Below, piece after piece: positions 1 to 5,004 of a DNA stretch of 6,048 bases (positions are counted from its first letter, which is position 1; each line of letters opens with the position of its first letter). Position numbers and translations under genes: made by a program. The stretch is from Streptomyces californicus. GTDB lineage: Bacteria > Actinomycetota > Actinomycetes > Streptomycetales > Streptomycetaceae. The DNA lies in assembly GCF_000717645.1 (NCBI RefSeq), contig NZ_JNZZ01000059.1, forward strand, positions 1 through 6,048, in the 5' to 3' direction. The notes under the pieces were generated by a model that made no database searches, had not been told where the DNA came from, and saw nothing but the letters and a program-made list of their open reading frames with translations.

Positions 1-113
1 GTGGGGAGGGGGCTCGGGGCGGGCGGCGGCTCGGGATGCGATGGGGCTCGGGGGCGGTTCGGGGGCAGGCCGGCTGCGGCGTGGCCCGGGGCGGACGGGG
101 ACTCGGGGGGCCG

Positions 114-734
114 CTACGGGCGGGTGACGACCTTGATGTTGAAGGTGTGGGAGTTCACGCCGCCCGCGATGCCCATGAACAGGAACGCGAAGTGCTCCTG
201 GCCGCGTGCGGTCGTGATGTCACCGATGTCGAGCTGGGAGGAGGCGGGCCAGCCGAGATCGGTGAGCAGACGGCCGGTGGTGGCCTTGGCCTCGGGGTCG
301 TCGCCGGAGAGGAAGACCGTGCCCGGCTCGGTGAGGTCGCCCGGGGCGGCCATCGTGGTCGAATCCATCGTGCAGAGCGTCTTGACGACGGGGGTCAGCG
401 GGAACGCCTCCTGGATCAGTTCGCCCAGGCTGCTGTTGGGGTGGGTGAGGGCGCTGAAGTCGTCGGAGAGGCCGACCCCGACGTCGATCAGCAGGGTGCC
501 GGCCAGGACCGGCGCTCCGATGGAGCGGAGCAGGTCCAGAGAGACGCCACCGGGGGTGGCGTTGACCAGGACGTCCGCGCGAGCGGCGGTCTCGCCGAGC
601 CCCGCGACGGGCAGACCGAGGTCACCCCGCTCCTGCGGGTGGCGCGATCCGAGGAGGACGTCGTGCCCTGCGGCGCGCCAGCCGTGGGCCAGGGCGCGGG
701 CGACATTTCCGGTGCCGAGCAGTCCGATACGCAT
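114..734 (-). CDS. NADP-binding oxidoreductase, F420/NADP reductase-like
   Basis: A 206-aa protein starting MRIGLLGTGNVA. Residues 4-12 form the Rossmann dinucleotide-binding loop (G-x-x-G-x-G-N-V-A). S30-R31 at the end of strand beta2 is the usual pair that contacts the 2'-phosphate of NADP(H). VLVNATPGG (56-63) and VVKTLCTMDSTTM (116-128) match the layout of the F420H2:NADP+ oxidoreductase-like family (COG2085), as does the length of about 210 aa. Family members move hydride between NADPH and F420 or a related substrate; the true substrate cannot be read here, and many Streptomyces paralogues are of unknown use. The ATG at 734 is chosen because the Rossmann fold begins directly there. The open frame runs on to 1067, but that extension is a translation of CRISPR repeats and flanking DNA. 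No clear Shine-Dalgarno is seen; the start fits a leaderless transcript. It is probably cytosolic and monocistronic. Confidence 0.85.
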   Translation of the reverse strand: MRIGLLGTGNVARALAHGWRAAGHDVLLGSRHPQERGDLGLPVAGLGETAARADVLVNATPGGVSLDLLRSIGAPVLAGTLLIDVGVGLSDDFSALTHPNSSLGELIQEAFPLTPVVKTLCTMDSTTMAAPGDLTEPGTVFLSGDDPEAKATTGRLLTDLGWPASSQLDIGDITTARGQEHFAFLFMGIAGGVNSHTFNIKVVTRP

Positions 735-741
735 GAGGACG

Positions 742-747
742 ACGCTA
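742..747 (-). promoter_or_regulatory. Candidate -10 box for a leaderless transcript
   Basis: On the minus strand TAGCGT lies 7 nt before the ATG at 734. It fits the actinomycete TANNNT -10 pattern at the distance that puts transcription start on the A of ATG. No convincing -35 hexamer is seen; TGATAC, 19 nt upstream, is the nearest weak candidate. The lack of a ribosome binding site for this gene supports the reading, but this is inference from spacing only. Confidence 0.4.
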
Positions 748-869
748 GCCAGCGGGCCCCGGGGGCGTATCAGGCGGAAGACGGTGGCCAACCGGCACCT
801 GCGACGTAGTCCGCTGGGCGCGGTGACGTACGGGCGACCGCCGGTCCCGTTCGTAGGCGGCGGCGAGCG

Positions 870-893
870 GTCTCCGCCGCGTACGGCGGGGAC
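870..893 (-). terminator. Stem-loop just beyond the old end of the CRISPR array
   Basis: Perfect arms CCGCCG (874-879) and CGGCGG (884-889) close on a CGTA tetraloop. They extend through one wobble pair to GTC/GAC, giving about 10 bp in all. In the direction of array transcription (right to left) the hairpin sits 23 nt past the last degenerate repeat, where a pre-crRNA transcript would be expected to end. No T-tract follows, so it would be a GC-rich actinomycete-style terminator rather than a classic intrinsic one. Confidence 0.4.
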
Positions 894-916
894 TGCCCTG
901 CCTGCGGCCTTCCGCT

Positions 917-1494
917 GTGGCGGGGAACCCGCGTGCGGGGACCACGACCTCCTGTTCCCCGGCCCGGACCTGGAGCAGGGATTACCCCCGCGTGTGCGGG
1001 GACCACCCCTGCTACCACGAGCTGCTGGACGAGCCGGGAGGACCATCCCCGCGTGCGCGGGGACCACGCGAGATCACAGCGCACGCCGGCCTCGGCACGG
1101 GGACCACCCCCGCGTGCGCGGGGACCACGCGGCGAGGCTCCGCTGCACCGCCATCTGGGAGGGACCACCCCCGCGTGCGCGGGGACCACAGGACGATGGC
1201 GTGGATGTGCGGGTGCCAGCCGGGACCACCCCCGCGTGCGCGGGGACCACCGCATGACCCAGCAACCCGATGACCGCCGCGAGGGACCACCCCCGCGTGC
1301 GCGGGGATCACACTCAGCGCCCCGCGTGGGTGCCGCTGATGGCGGGACCACCCCCGCGTGCGCGGGGATCACCTGACCGGGTTCGGCGTCGGCAGCGACG
1401 GACCGGGACCACCCCCGCGTGCGCGGGGATCACCTCACTCTCGCCGTGGACGCGGAGGCCCGCGGGGGACCACCCCCGCGTGCGCGGGGACCAC
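917..1494 (-). CRISPR. Type I-E style CRISPR array, 10 repeats and 9 spacers
   Basis: Repeats are 29 nt and start (plus coordinates) at 917, 978, 1039, 1100, 1161, 1222, 1283, 1344, 1405 and 1466, an exact 61-nt period that leaves nine 32-nt spacers. Read on the minus strand the repeat begins GTGGTCCCCGC and its inner part folds as CCCCGC/GCGGGG around GCAC, the short hairpin bound by a Cas6e-type nuclease. Sequence, repeat length and spacer length all match actinobacterial type I-E. Direction follows from that repeat orientation and from decay at the left: the unit at 917 is badly degenerate (2-nt deletion and altered 3' half), the unit at 978 has three changes, and the unit at 1039 has two (its outermost G, plus one internal C-to-T). 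Units at 1283, 1344 and 1405 share one substitution (GATCAC for GACCAC on the plus strand). The newest spacer is therefore 1434-1465. No cas gene is in the window, so activity depends on cas genes elsewhere. Confidence 0.97.
1190..1221 (-). other. CRISPR spacer encoding a rolling-circle Rep HUH motif
   Basis: Read in the crRNA direction (minus strand, from the first base) the 32-nt spacer translates as GWHPHIHAIV plus a partial Leu codon. This is the HUH motif (two His around a bulky hydrophobic residue) in the G-W-H-P-H-x-H setting seen in replication initiators of Streptomyces rolling-circle plasmids and of integrative conjugative elements of the pSAM2/RepSA kind. The spacer carries the coding-sense sequence, so its crRNA would pair with the template strand of a rep gene. 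The translation is seen directly; the target identity is inferred from the motif. Confidence 0.7.
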
Positions 1495-1600
1495 TGTTCG
1501 TGACCTGCGGGTTTAGGTGTCGGGGAGGCGGTTTTTGCTAACTTGTTGAGAAACCGGCATATCTTGCTCTCCGGGGCAAAGTGGCCACAGGTGTGATTCG
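1495..1600 (-). promoter_or_regulatory. Candidate CRISPR leader
   Basis: This stretch abuts the newest, intact repeat. It is clearly less GC-rich than the surroundings, with runs such as GGTTTTTGCTAACTTG near 1531-1546 and CATATCTTGC near 1559-1568 on the plus strand. In type I-E arrays the leader lies on the side where the repeat begins G-T-G-(G/T)-T-C-C-C-C, and carries the promoter and the integration signals. The outer limit is a guess, and no single promoter can be assigned with confidence. Confidence 0.6.
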
Positions 1601-1892
1601 GCTGATGCCATTCTGCCCGCCACCCGGGCTCATCGGCCCGGCTTCGATGGAAGAGGTGCGGCTCTGTCTTTCGTGGCTTTGGGCGTCGGTGTGCGGTGTG
1701 TCTACCCCCGTTTCGGGAGGGGCTTCGTGGTTGGGGTTCGACGGGTTCGACGGTTTGAGGGGGTGGCGGAGGTTGATGGTGTGTGCTTGGGGCGCGGCTA
1801 TTCCTTCGAGGCCGGTATGGCGGTCTCCCGAGGTGTTTGCGCAGGTCGGCGGTTGCAACCTGCGGTGTGTGCCGACCGTCGTCGGTTGGTTT
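1601..1892. other. Gene-free stretch with strand asymmetry between leader and MerR gene
   Basis: Frames here are open only because of composition. Their translations are low-complexity (for example Asn/Pro/Thr/His-rich on the minus strand) and match no family. From about 1660 to 1800 the plus strand is G/T-rich and the minus strand A/C-rich, with lower GC than the neighbouring genes. A perfect 9-bp tandem repeat GGGTTCGAC lies at 1734-1751. A 6-bp stem-loop CCGGGC/GCCCGG lies at 1624-1641. No tRNA, insertion sequence or inverted-repeat element end is seen. The region may hold the outer part of the leader or an untranslated 3' tail of the MerR transcript. Confidence 0.5.
1841..1885 (-). terminator. 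Weak tandem stem-loops after the MerR gene
   Basis: Two inverted repeats lie directly downstream of the MerR stop. The first is CCGAC/GTCGG (within 1872-1885), which begins 7 nt past the stop codon. The second is GCAGGT/ACCTGC (1841-1863), which contains the palindrome GGTTGCAACC. Both are short and neither has a T-tract. They are a plausible but weak end for the minus-strand operon. Confidence 0.3.
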
Positions 1893-2732
1893 TCAGAGGC
1901 CGGGCATCGAGCCGGTGCGGAAGGGGATGGCGACGTCGGCCACGTGCTCGCCCGGCTCGGCGGTTGCCCAGTTCGGGTAGTACACCTCCCGGTTGGAGGC
2001 GCTGGCGGTGTATCCGTGCTCGGCCAGCCATACGCCGACGGCGTCATGGGCGGCGGCCATCGCCGCGTAGCCCTCGTCCCGCTTCGTCAAGGCGGTGTAC
2101 GCCTCGCGGTGGGCGGGCTCGATGCGTACACCGATCCGGCCGGCTGGTTCGACGTCCGCGCTCCGGGTCGGAGCGCAGATCTCGACCGGGCCGTCGGAGT
2201 CCTCGCTGACCAGGCCGTGGTAGACGGCGAAGAGCGGTCCGGACAAGCTCGCTCCTCTCCTCCGTAGGGCGGCGAAGAGCAGTTCGCCGGAGTCCGCGAG
2301 GAAGCCGGGAAGGTCTGTGGCGGTCACGTGGCCTTGGATGAACAGGACTTTCCGCTCCGGTACGTCGCGCTCGGAGATCTCGTACATGGTCGGGCTTCCT
2401 CCGGTCAGAACCTCTCGGGCGTAGCTCACCGCGGCCCGGCGGGCCGCGTGCGCGGACTCCTGTTCTCGCCAGTACGCGGTGAGTAGCAGCACCGGTTTCT
2501 CGCCGCTCGAATCGAGCACCTCCGCGATCCGCGCCAGCGGCATGCCGGTGGCACGCAGCAGCGCGATGCGGCGGGCCCGTTCGACTTGGGCGAGACCGTA
2601 GCGGCGGAAGCCGGTCCGCGGATCGACCTCCGCCGGTGGCAGCAGCCCTCGCTCCCCGTAGAGCCGCAGGGCCTTGAGGCTGAGCCTGGTCCGGGTGGCG
2701 AGCTCGCCGATGGTGATCAGTTCCTCGTGCAC
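1893..2732 (-). CDS. MerR-family regulator with GyrI-like effector domain
   Basis: 279 aa from the GTG at 2732. Residues 6-74 (ITIGELATRTRLSLKALRLY then the GLLPP wing) are a MerR winged helix-turn-helix. Residues about 75-112 are Ala/Arg/Glu-rich and fit the dimerising coiled coil. Residues about 116-273 resemble the GyrI-like small-molecule-binding domain of the BmrR/TipA type of regulators, with GPLFAVYHG at 166-174 and the typical REVYYP at 248-253. No cysteine cluster for metal sensing is seen, so an organic or drug-like ligand is more likely. Such proteins bind a dyad inside an over-long promoter spacer and activate it when ligand-bound. GTG is chosen because the HTH begins a few residues later. 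The open frame continues to 2858, but that extension is compositionally poor and crosses a promoter-like dyad. A GAGGGG element ends 11 nt before the GTG. The gene lies 189 nt downstream of vgb on the same strand, so vgb or its own promoter is the obvious regulatory target. Confidence 0.88.
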   Translation of the reverse strand: MHEELITIGELATRTRLSLKALRLYGERGLLPPAEVDPRTGFRRYGLAQVERARRIALLRATGMPLARIAEVLDSSGEKPVLLLTAYWREQESAHAARRAAVSYAREVLTGGSPTMYEISERDVPERKVLFIQGHVTATDLPGFLADSGELLFAALRRRGASLSGPLFAVYHGLVSEDSDGPVEICAPTRSADVEPAGRIGVRIEPAHREAYTALTKRDEGYAAMAAAHDAVGVWLAEHGYTASASNREVYYPNWATAEPGEHVADVAIPFRTGSMPGL

Positions 2733-2749
2733 GGGGCCACTGTCCCCTC

Positions 2750-2768
2750 TGCCCCTGGGGGAGGGGCA
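2750..2768 (-). promoter_or_regulatory. Candidate MerR operator/promoter dyad
   Basis: A perfect inverted repeat TGCCCCT/AGGGGCA around five bases (19 bp in total) ends 17 nt upstream of the MerR GTG. On the minus strand it overlaps TTGCCC (-35-like), followed after 19 nt by GACAGT (-10-like), which is 6 nt before the GTG. A 19-nt spacer and a dyad at the promoter are hallmarks of MerR-controlled promoters. The -10 match is poor, so this is suggestive only. Confidence 0.35.
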
Positions 2769-2921
2769 AGCCGACGGTCCCTGTTCGTGCTCGCCGGACG
2801 GCTTGTGCGGTCCTGTCCCTGCTGGATCCCGTACTGCTGGACAACGCCGGACGCGCACGCCGGGGCGGTGTCGACGGGCATGGTCAACTGGCCTCTCCGG
2901 AAACGATGTTCACCGTCCGGG

Positions 2922-3791
2922 CTACCGGGCGAGCCGCGCGACCGCTCCCGTTTCCAGGGCCGTCCACACGGCCGCGTCCGGTCCCACGGTGATGCCGTGC
3001 GGTTCGGACGACGGTGACGGCAGGCCGTACTCGGTGATCTGGCCGCTCCTGGTGATGTGCCCGATGGCGTTGGCCCCCCATTCGGTGAACCAGCAGTCTC
3101 CGGGGGCGGCCGCGACGATGGCGTGGGGTTTGGCCGTACGCTCCGGGAGCGGGAACTCCTCGATCGCGCCGCCCACCGAGATCCTGCCGATCTGACTCGC
3201 CGCGATCTCCACGAACCACAGGGCCACGCCGTCGCTCGCGATGCCCACGGGGGCGGCGCCCGGGGTCGGGAGCGGGTGGACGGCGATGTCCCCGTGGACG
3301 GTGATGCGGCCGATCGCGTTCGCCTGGTTCAGGGTGAACCACAGAGCACCGTCCGGGCCGGCGGTGATGGCCGAGGGGTACGAACCCGTGCCGGGGAGGG
3401 CGTACTCGGTGATCTCGCCCGCGCCGGTGATGCGGCCGATCCGGTCGGTGTTCATCTCCGTGAACCACATCGCCCCGTCCGGACCGGCGGTGATCCCGAA
3501 AGGGCCGCTGTCGGGTGTCGGCACGGGGAAGGACTCCGTTTCACCGGCCGTCGTGATGCGGCCGATCCGGTGGTCCCGGAAGCGGGTGAACCACAGCGCT
3601 CCGTCGGGCCCGGGGGCGATGACCGTGGGGCCGCACTCGGCCGACTCCAGTGGGAACGTGTCGAGTTCACCGTCGGGGGTGAGGCGCGCGATGCGGCCGC
3701 TGTGCACGAAGGTGAGCCACAGCGCGCCGTCAGGTCCGGTCGTGATGCCGTACGGTCCGGCCTCCTCGTCCGCTACGGGGATTTCGCTCAT
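2922..3791 (-). CDS. vgb: Virginiamycin B lyase (streptogramin B lyase)
   Basis: A 289-aa seven-bladed beta-propeller. It opens the cyclic depsipeptide ring of type B streptogramins (virginiamycin S, pristinamycin I, quinupristin) by elimination at the ester bond, a Mg2+-dependent lyase reaction rather than hydrolysis, in the cytosol. Seven copies of the blade core GPDGALWFT are visible near residues 19, 61, 103, 145, 186, 229 and 270, most followed by an IGRIT-like strand. Compared from memory with staphylococcal Vgb, the residues linked to catalysis are all present: Y14 (GPYGIT), H223 (KPHAI), E263 and H265 (SSEPHGI), and E280 (ALETG), equivalent to Y18, H228, E268, H270 and E284. TEMNTDRIGRI and ANAIGRIT are also family signatures. 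An in-frame GTG at 3797 lies only 5 nt from the GAGGAG ribosome site and could be the true start, adding Val-Thr. The gene follows the hydrolase by about 60 nt. A Vgb-like propeller lacking streptogramin activity is possible, but the intact active site argues against it. Confidence 0.93.
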   Translation of the reverse strand: MSEIPVADEEAGPYGITTGPDGALWLTFVHSGRIARLTPDGELDTFPLESAECGPTVIAPGPDGALWFTRFRDHRIGRITTAGETESFPVPTPDSGPFGITAGPDGAMWFTEMNTDRIGRITGAGEITEYALPGTGSYPSAITAGPDGALWFTLNQANAIGRITVHGDIAVHPLPTPGAAPVGIASDGVALWFVEIAASQIGRISVGGAIEEFPLPERTAKPHAIVAAAPGDCWFTEWGANAIGHITRSGQITEYGLPSPSSEPHGITVGPDAAVWTALETGAVARLAR

Positions 3792-3802
3792 GGTCACGGC
3801 AA

Positions 3803-3808
3803 CTCCTC
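3803..3808 (-). promoter_or_regulatory. Ribosome binding site of vgb
   Basis: GAGGAG on the minus strand ends 5 nt before an in-frame GTG (3797) and 11 nt before the ATG (3791). The spacing fits the GTG better while the codon favours ATG, so the start of vgb is ambiguous by two residues. Confidence 0.65.
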
Positions 3809-3856
3809 GTGGAAGTGGGGGGATTGGCGGGAGGCGTACGTGATCGGTGCCGCTGA

Positions 3857-4735
3857 TCAGTCCCGTACCAGGTCGAGAATGATCGCGGCGAGGTCGGCGG
3901 GCCGGGTCATGGGGACGTTGTGGTTCGAGCCGATGTCGACCAGCCGGCGGGCGGGGGCGGCATCCACCACCGTACGCACGGCGTCGCGCCGGGAGGCGTA
4001 GAAGCCGTTCTCGGCCAGCACGACCGTCAGCGGGCAGGTGAGGCGGTCGTACACCTCGATGCTCGGGAAGACCTCCGCGTCGGGGTCCACGGCGGTGACG
4101 GCCGCGATCTCCTCGACGGTCGGTCGCCGTAGCCACCGGTTGCCCCGGCGCTGGAAGGAGCGTCGCGTGACCTGCTCGACCAGTCCGGGCCGCGCTCCGG
4201 CGTTGAGCCAGTCGTCTCCGGCCTCCCGTACGCACTGGTCGACATAGGCGTGCATCCGGTCGGCGTCCGCTTCCCATCCGTAGCGGAACATCGCCCGCAG
4301 ACGGTCCGCCGCCTCCGTGGTCCGTGCGGCGGCGTGCTCGGCGAGCGAGGTGTCCCGGTCGTCGAGGACCACGCCGTCCACGACGCAGAGGGCGGCCGGT
4401 TCCACGAGGCCGTCGGCGGCGGCGGCCGTCACCGCGTATCCGCCGGTGGAGTGGCCCACCAACAGCGGGCGCTCCCAGCCCAGTTCGGCGACGACGCTGC
4501 CGATGTCCCGCCAGTACTGCTCGGGTCCGGCGGAGTCGAGCCGGGTCTGTCCGTGGCCCCGCAGGTCGATGGCGATCGGATGGCAGGCGCTCACCAGGTG
4601 CGACGCCACGTCCGTCCACGCCGCCGCGTTCTGCCCGCTGCCGTGGACGAGCAGCACCCCCTGGCCGTGGCCGCCGAAGTCCACTGCGGACAGGGCGCCG
4701 CCCGCGACGGGGATGTCGATCTCTGTTCCGGTCAT
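3857..4735 (-). CDS. Alpha/beta hydrolase
   Basis: A 292-aa alpha/beta-hydrolase-fold enzyme. HGSG (31-34) after strand beta3 is the oxyanion-hole motif. DLRGHGQT (57-64) is the conserved loop after beta4. GHSTGG (94-99) is the nucleophile elbow with Ser96. NHNVPM (271-276) carries the likely catalytic His272. The acid is less clear: E242 in VVLAENGF, after the penultimate strand, is the best candidate in place of the usual Asp. A lid of about 90 residues (roughly 130-225), rich in Arg, Glu and Trp, separates core and cap. No signal peptide is seen, so it should be cytosolic. The substrate cannot be inferred; esters, lactones or acylated metabolites are all possible. The ATG at 4735 is chosen since the frame upstream offers only GTG (4738) and a distant TTG (4771); only a weak AGG ribosome site precedes it. 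It is the first gene of a probable hydrolase-vgb-merR operon. Confidence 0.87.
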   Translation of the reverse strand: MTGTEIDIPVAGGALSAVDFGGHGQGVLLVHGSGQNAAAWTDVASHLVSACHPIAIDLRGHGQTRLDSAGPEQYWRDIGSVVAELGWERPLLVGHSTGGYAVTAAAADGLVEPAALCVVDGVVLDDRDTSLAEHAAARTTEAADRLRAMFRYGWEADADRMHAYVDQCVREAGDDWLNAGARPGLVEQVTRRSFQRRGNRWLRRPTVEEIAAVTAVDPDAEVFPSIEVYDRLTCPLTVVLAENGFYASRRDAVRTVVDAAPARRLVDIGSNHNVPMTRPADLAAIILDLVRD

Positions 4736-4871
4736 CACCGCAGCCTGGAGGTGGGGAGACGGCGAGGGCAACCGCTTTTCACGCCGGATGCCGGGGTGGT
4801 ACGAGGGTGTGATGAGCCCCGCAGAGGGCGGATGGCGTCGGTGCCGTAGGGGATACCGGGTTCACTGCGGC

Positions 4872-4896
4872 GGGCAGGACCCGGTCGGCGGGCCCC
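4872..4896 (+). repeat. 25-bp direct repeat, copy A (intergenic)
   Basis: Identical over 25 bp to 5575-5599; it begins GGGCAGGACCCGG and ends GGGCCCC. This copy lies in the divergent intergenic region, 109 nt before the start of the downstream gene. The flanks of the two copies do not match. Confidence 0.85.
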
Positions 4897-4926
4897 TGCG
4901 GCGGCATCCGCGGGCTCCGCGTCCCG

Positions 4927-4961
4927 TCGCCCGGGGCGTCCGCGCTTCCTCGCCCGGGGCG
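4927..4961. promoter_or_regulatory. Twin identical dyads, candidate operator
   Basis: TCGCCCGGGGCG occurs at 4927-4938 and again at 4950-4961, 23 bp apart, or about two helical turns. Each contains the perfect 5+1+5 inverted repeat CGCCC-G-GGGCG. The pair lies 32 nt upstream of the -10 box of the 5005 gene and about 190 nt from the hydrolase start. This would suit a dimeric regulator binding twice on one face. Its GC-rich composition makes some chance similarity possible. Confidence 0.4.
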
Positions 4962-4992
4962 GCCCGGCGCGCGGCCGTCCCTCCCGTGTTTC

Positions 4993-4998
4993 TAGGCT
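4993..4998 (+). promoter_or_regulatory. Candidate -10 box for leaderless transcription
   Basis: TAGGCT sits 6 nt before the ATG at 5005. This is a good match to the actinomycete TANNNT consensus, at the spacing that makes the A of ATG the first transcribed base. The upstream sequence lacks any purine-rich ribosome site, since CCCTCC directly precedes the ATG, which supports a leaderless mRNA. No -35 element is recognisable. Confidence 0.55.
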
Positions 4999-5004
4999 CC
5001 CTCC

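Noticed and set aside
735..1503. Long overlapping open frames on both strands across the CRISPR array, with repeating Pro/Arg/Gly-rich peptides, including the extension of the reductase frame to 1067.
   Set aside because: They are translations of the repeat units. The periodic peptides follow the 61-nt register and the reductase fold starts cleanly at 734.
1734..1753. GGTTCGA words suggesting the T-loop of a tRNA.
   Set aside because: No acceptor stem, anticodon arm or D-loop can be built around them; they are simply a tandem 9-mer.
1538..2267. Open frames of 169 to 228 codons in the region right of the array.
   Set aside because: Low-complexity translations; part of each overlaps the well-supported MerR gene in another frame. 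Nothing resembles a protein family.
2733..2858. N-terminal extension of the MerR protein by 42 residues.
   Set aside because: MerR proteins start within a few residues of the HTH; the extension is Arg/Pro/Gly-rich and crosses the candidate promoter dyad.
1312..3859. Possible self-targeting: spacer 1312-1343 shares a 12-nt word with the end of the hydrolase gene (around 3847-3858).
   Set aside because: Only crRNA positions 4-15 match; positions 1-3 and the rest do not, so it is a chance GC-rich word and not a protospacer.
3841..3859. Inverted repeat TGATC/GATCA at the end of the hydrolase gene as a terminator between it and vgb.
   Set aside because: Only 5 bp with a 9-nt loop and no T-tract, overlapping the stop codon; too weak to argue against an operon.
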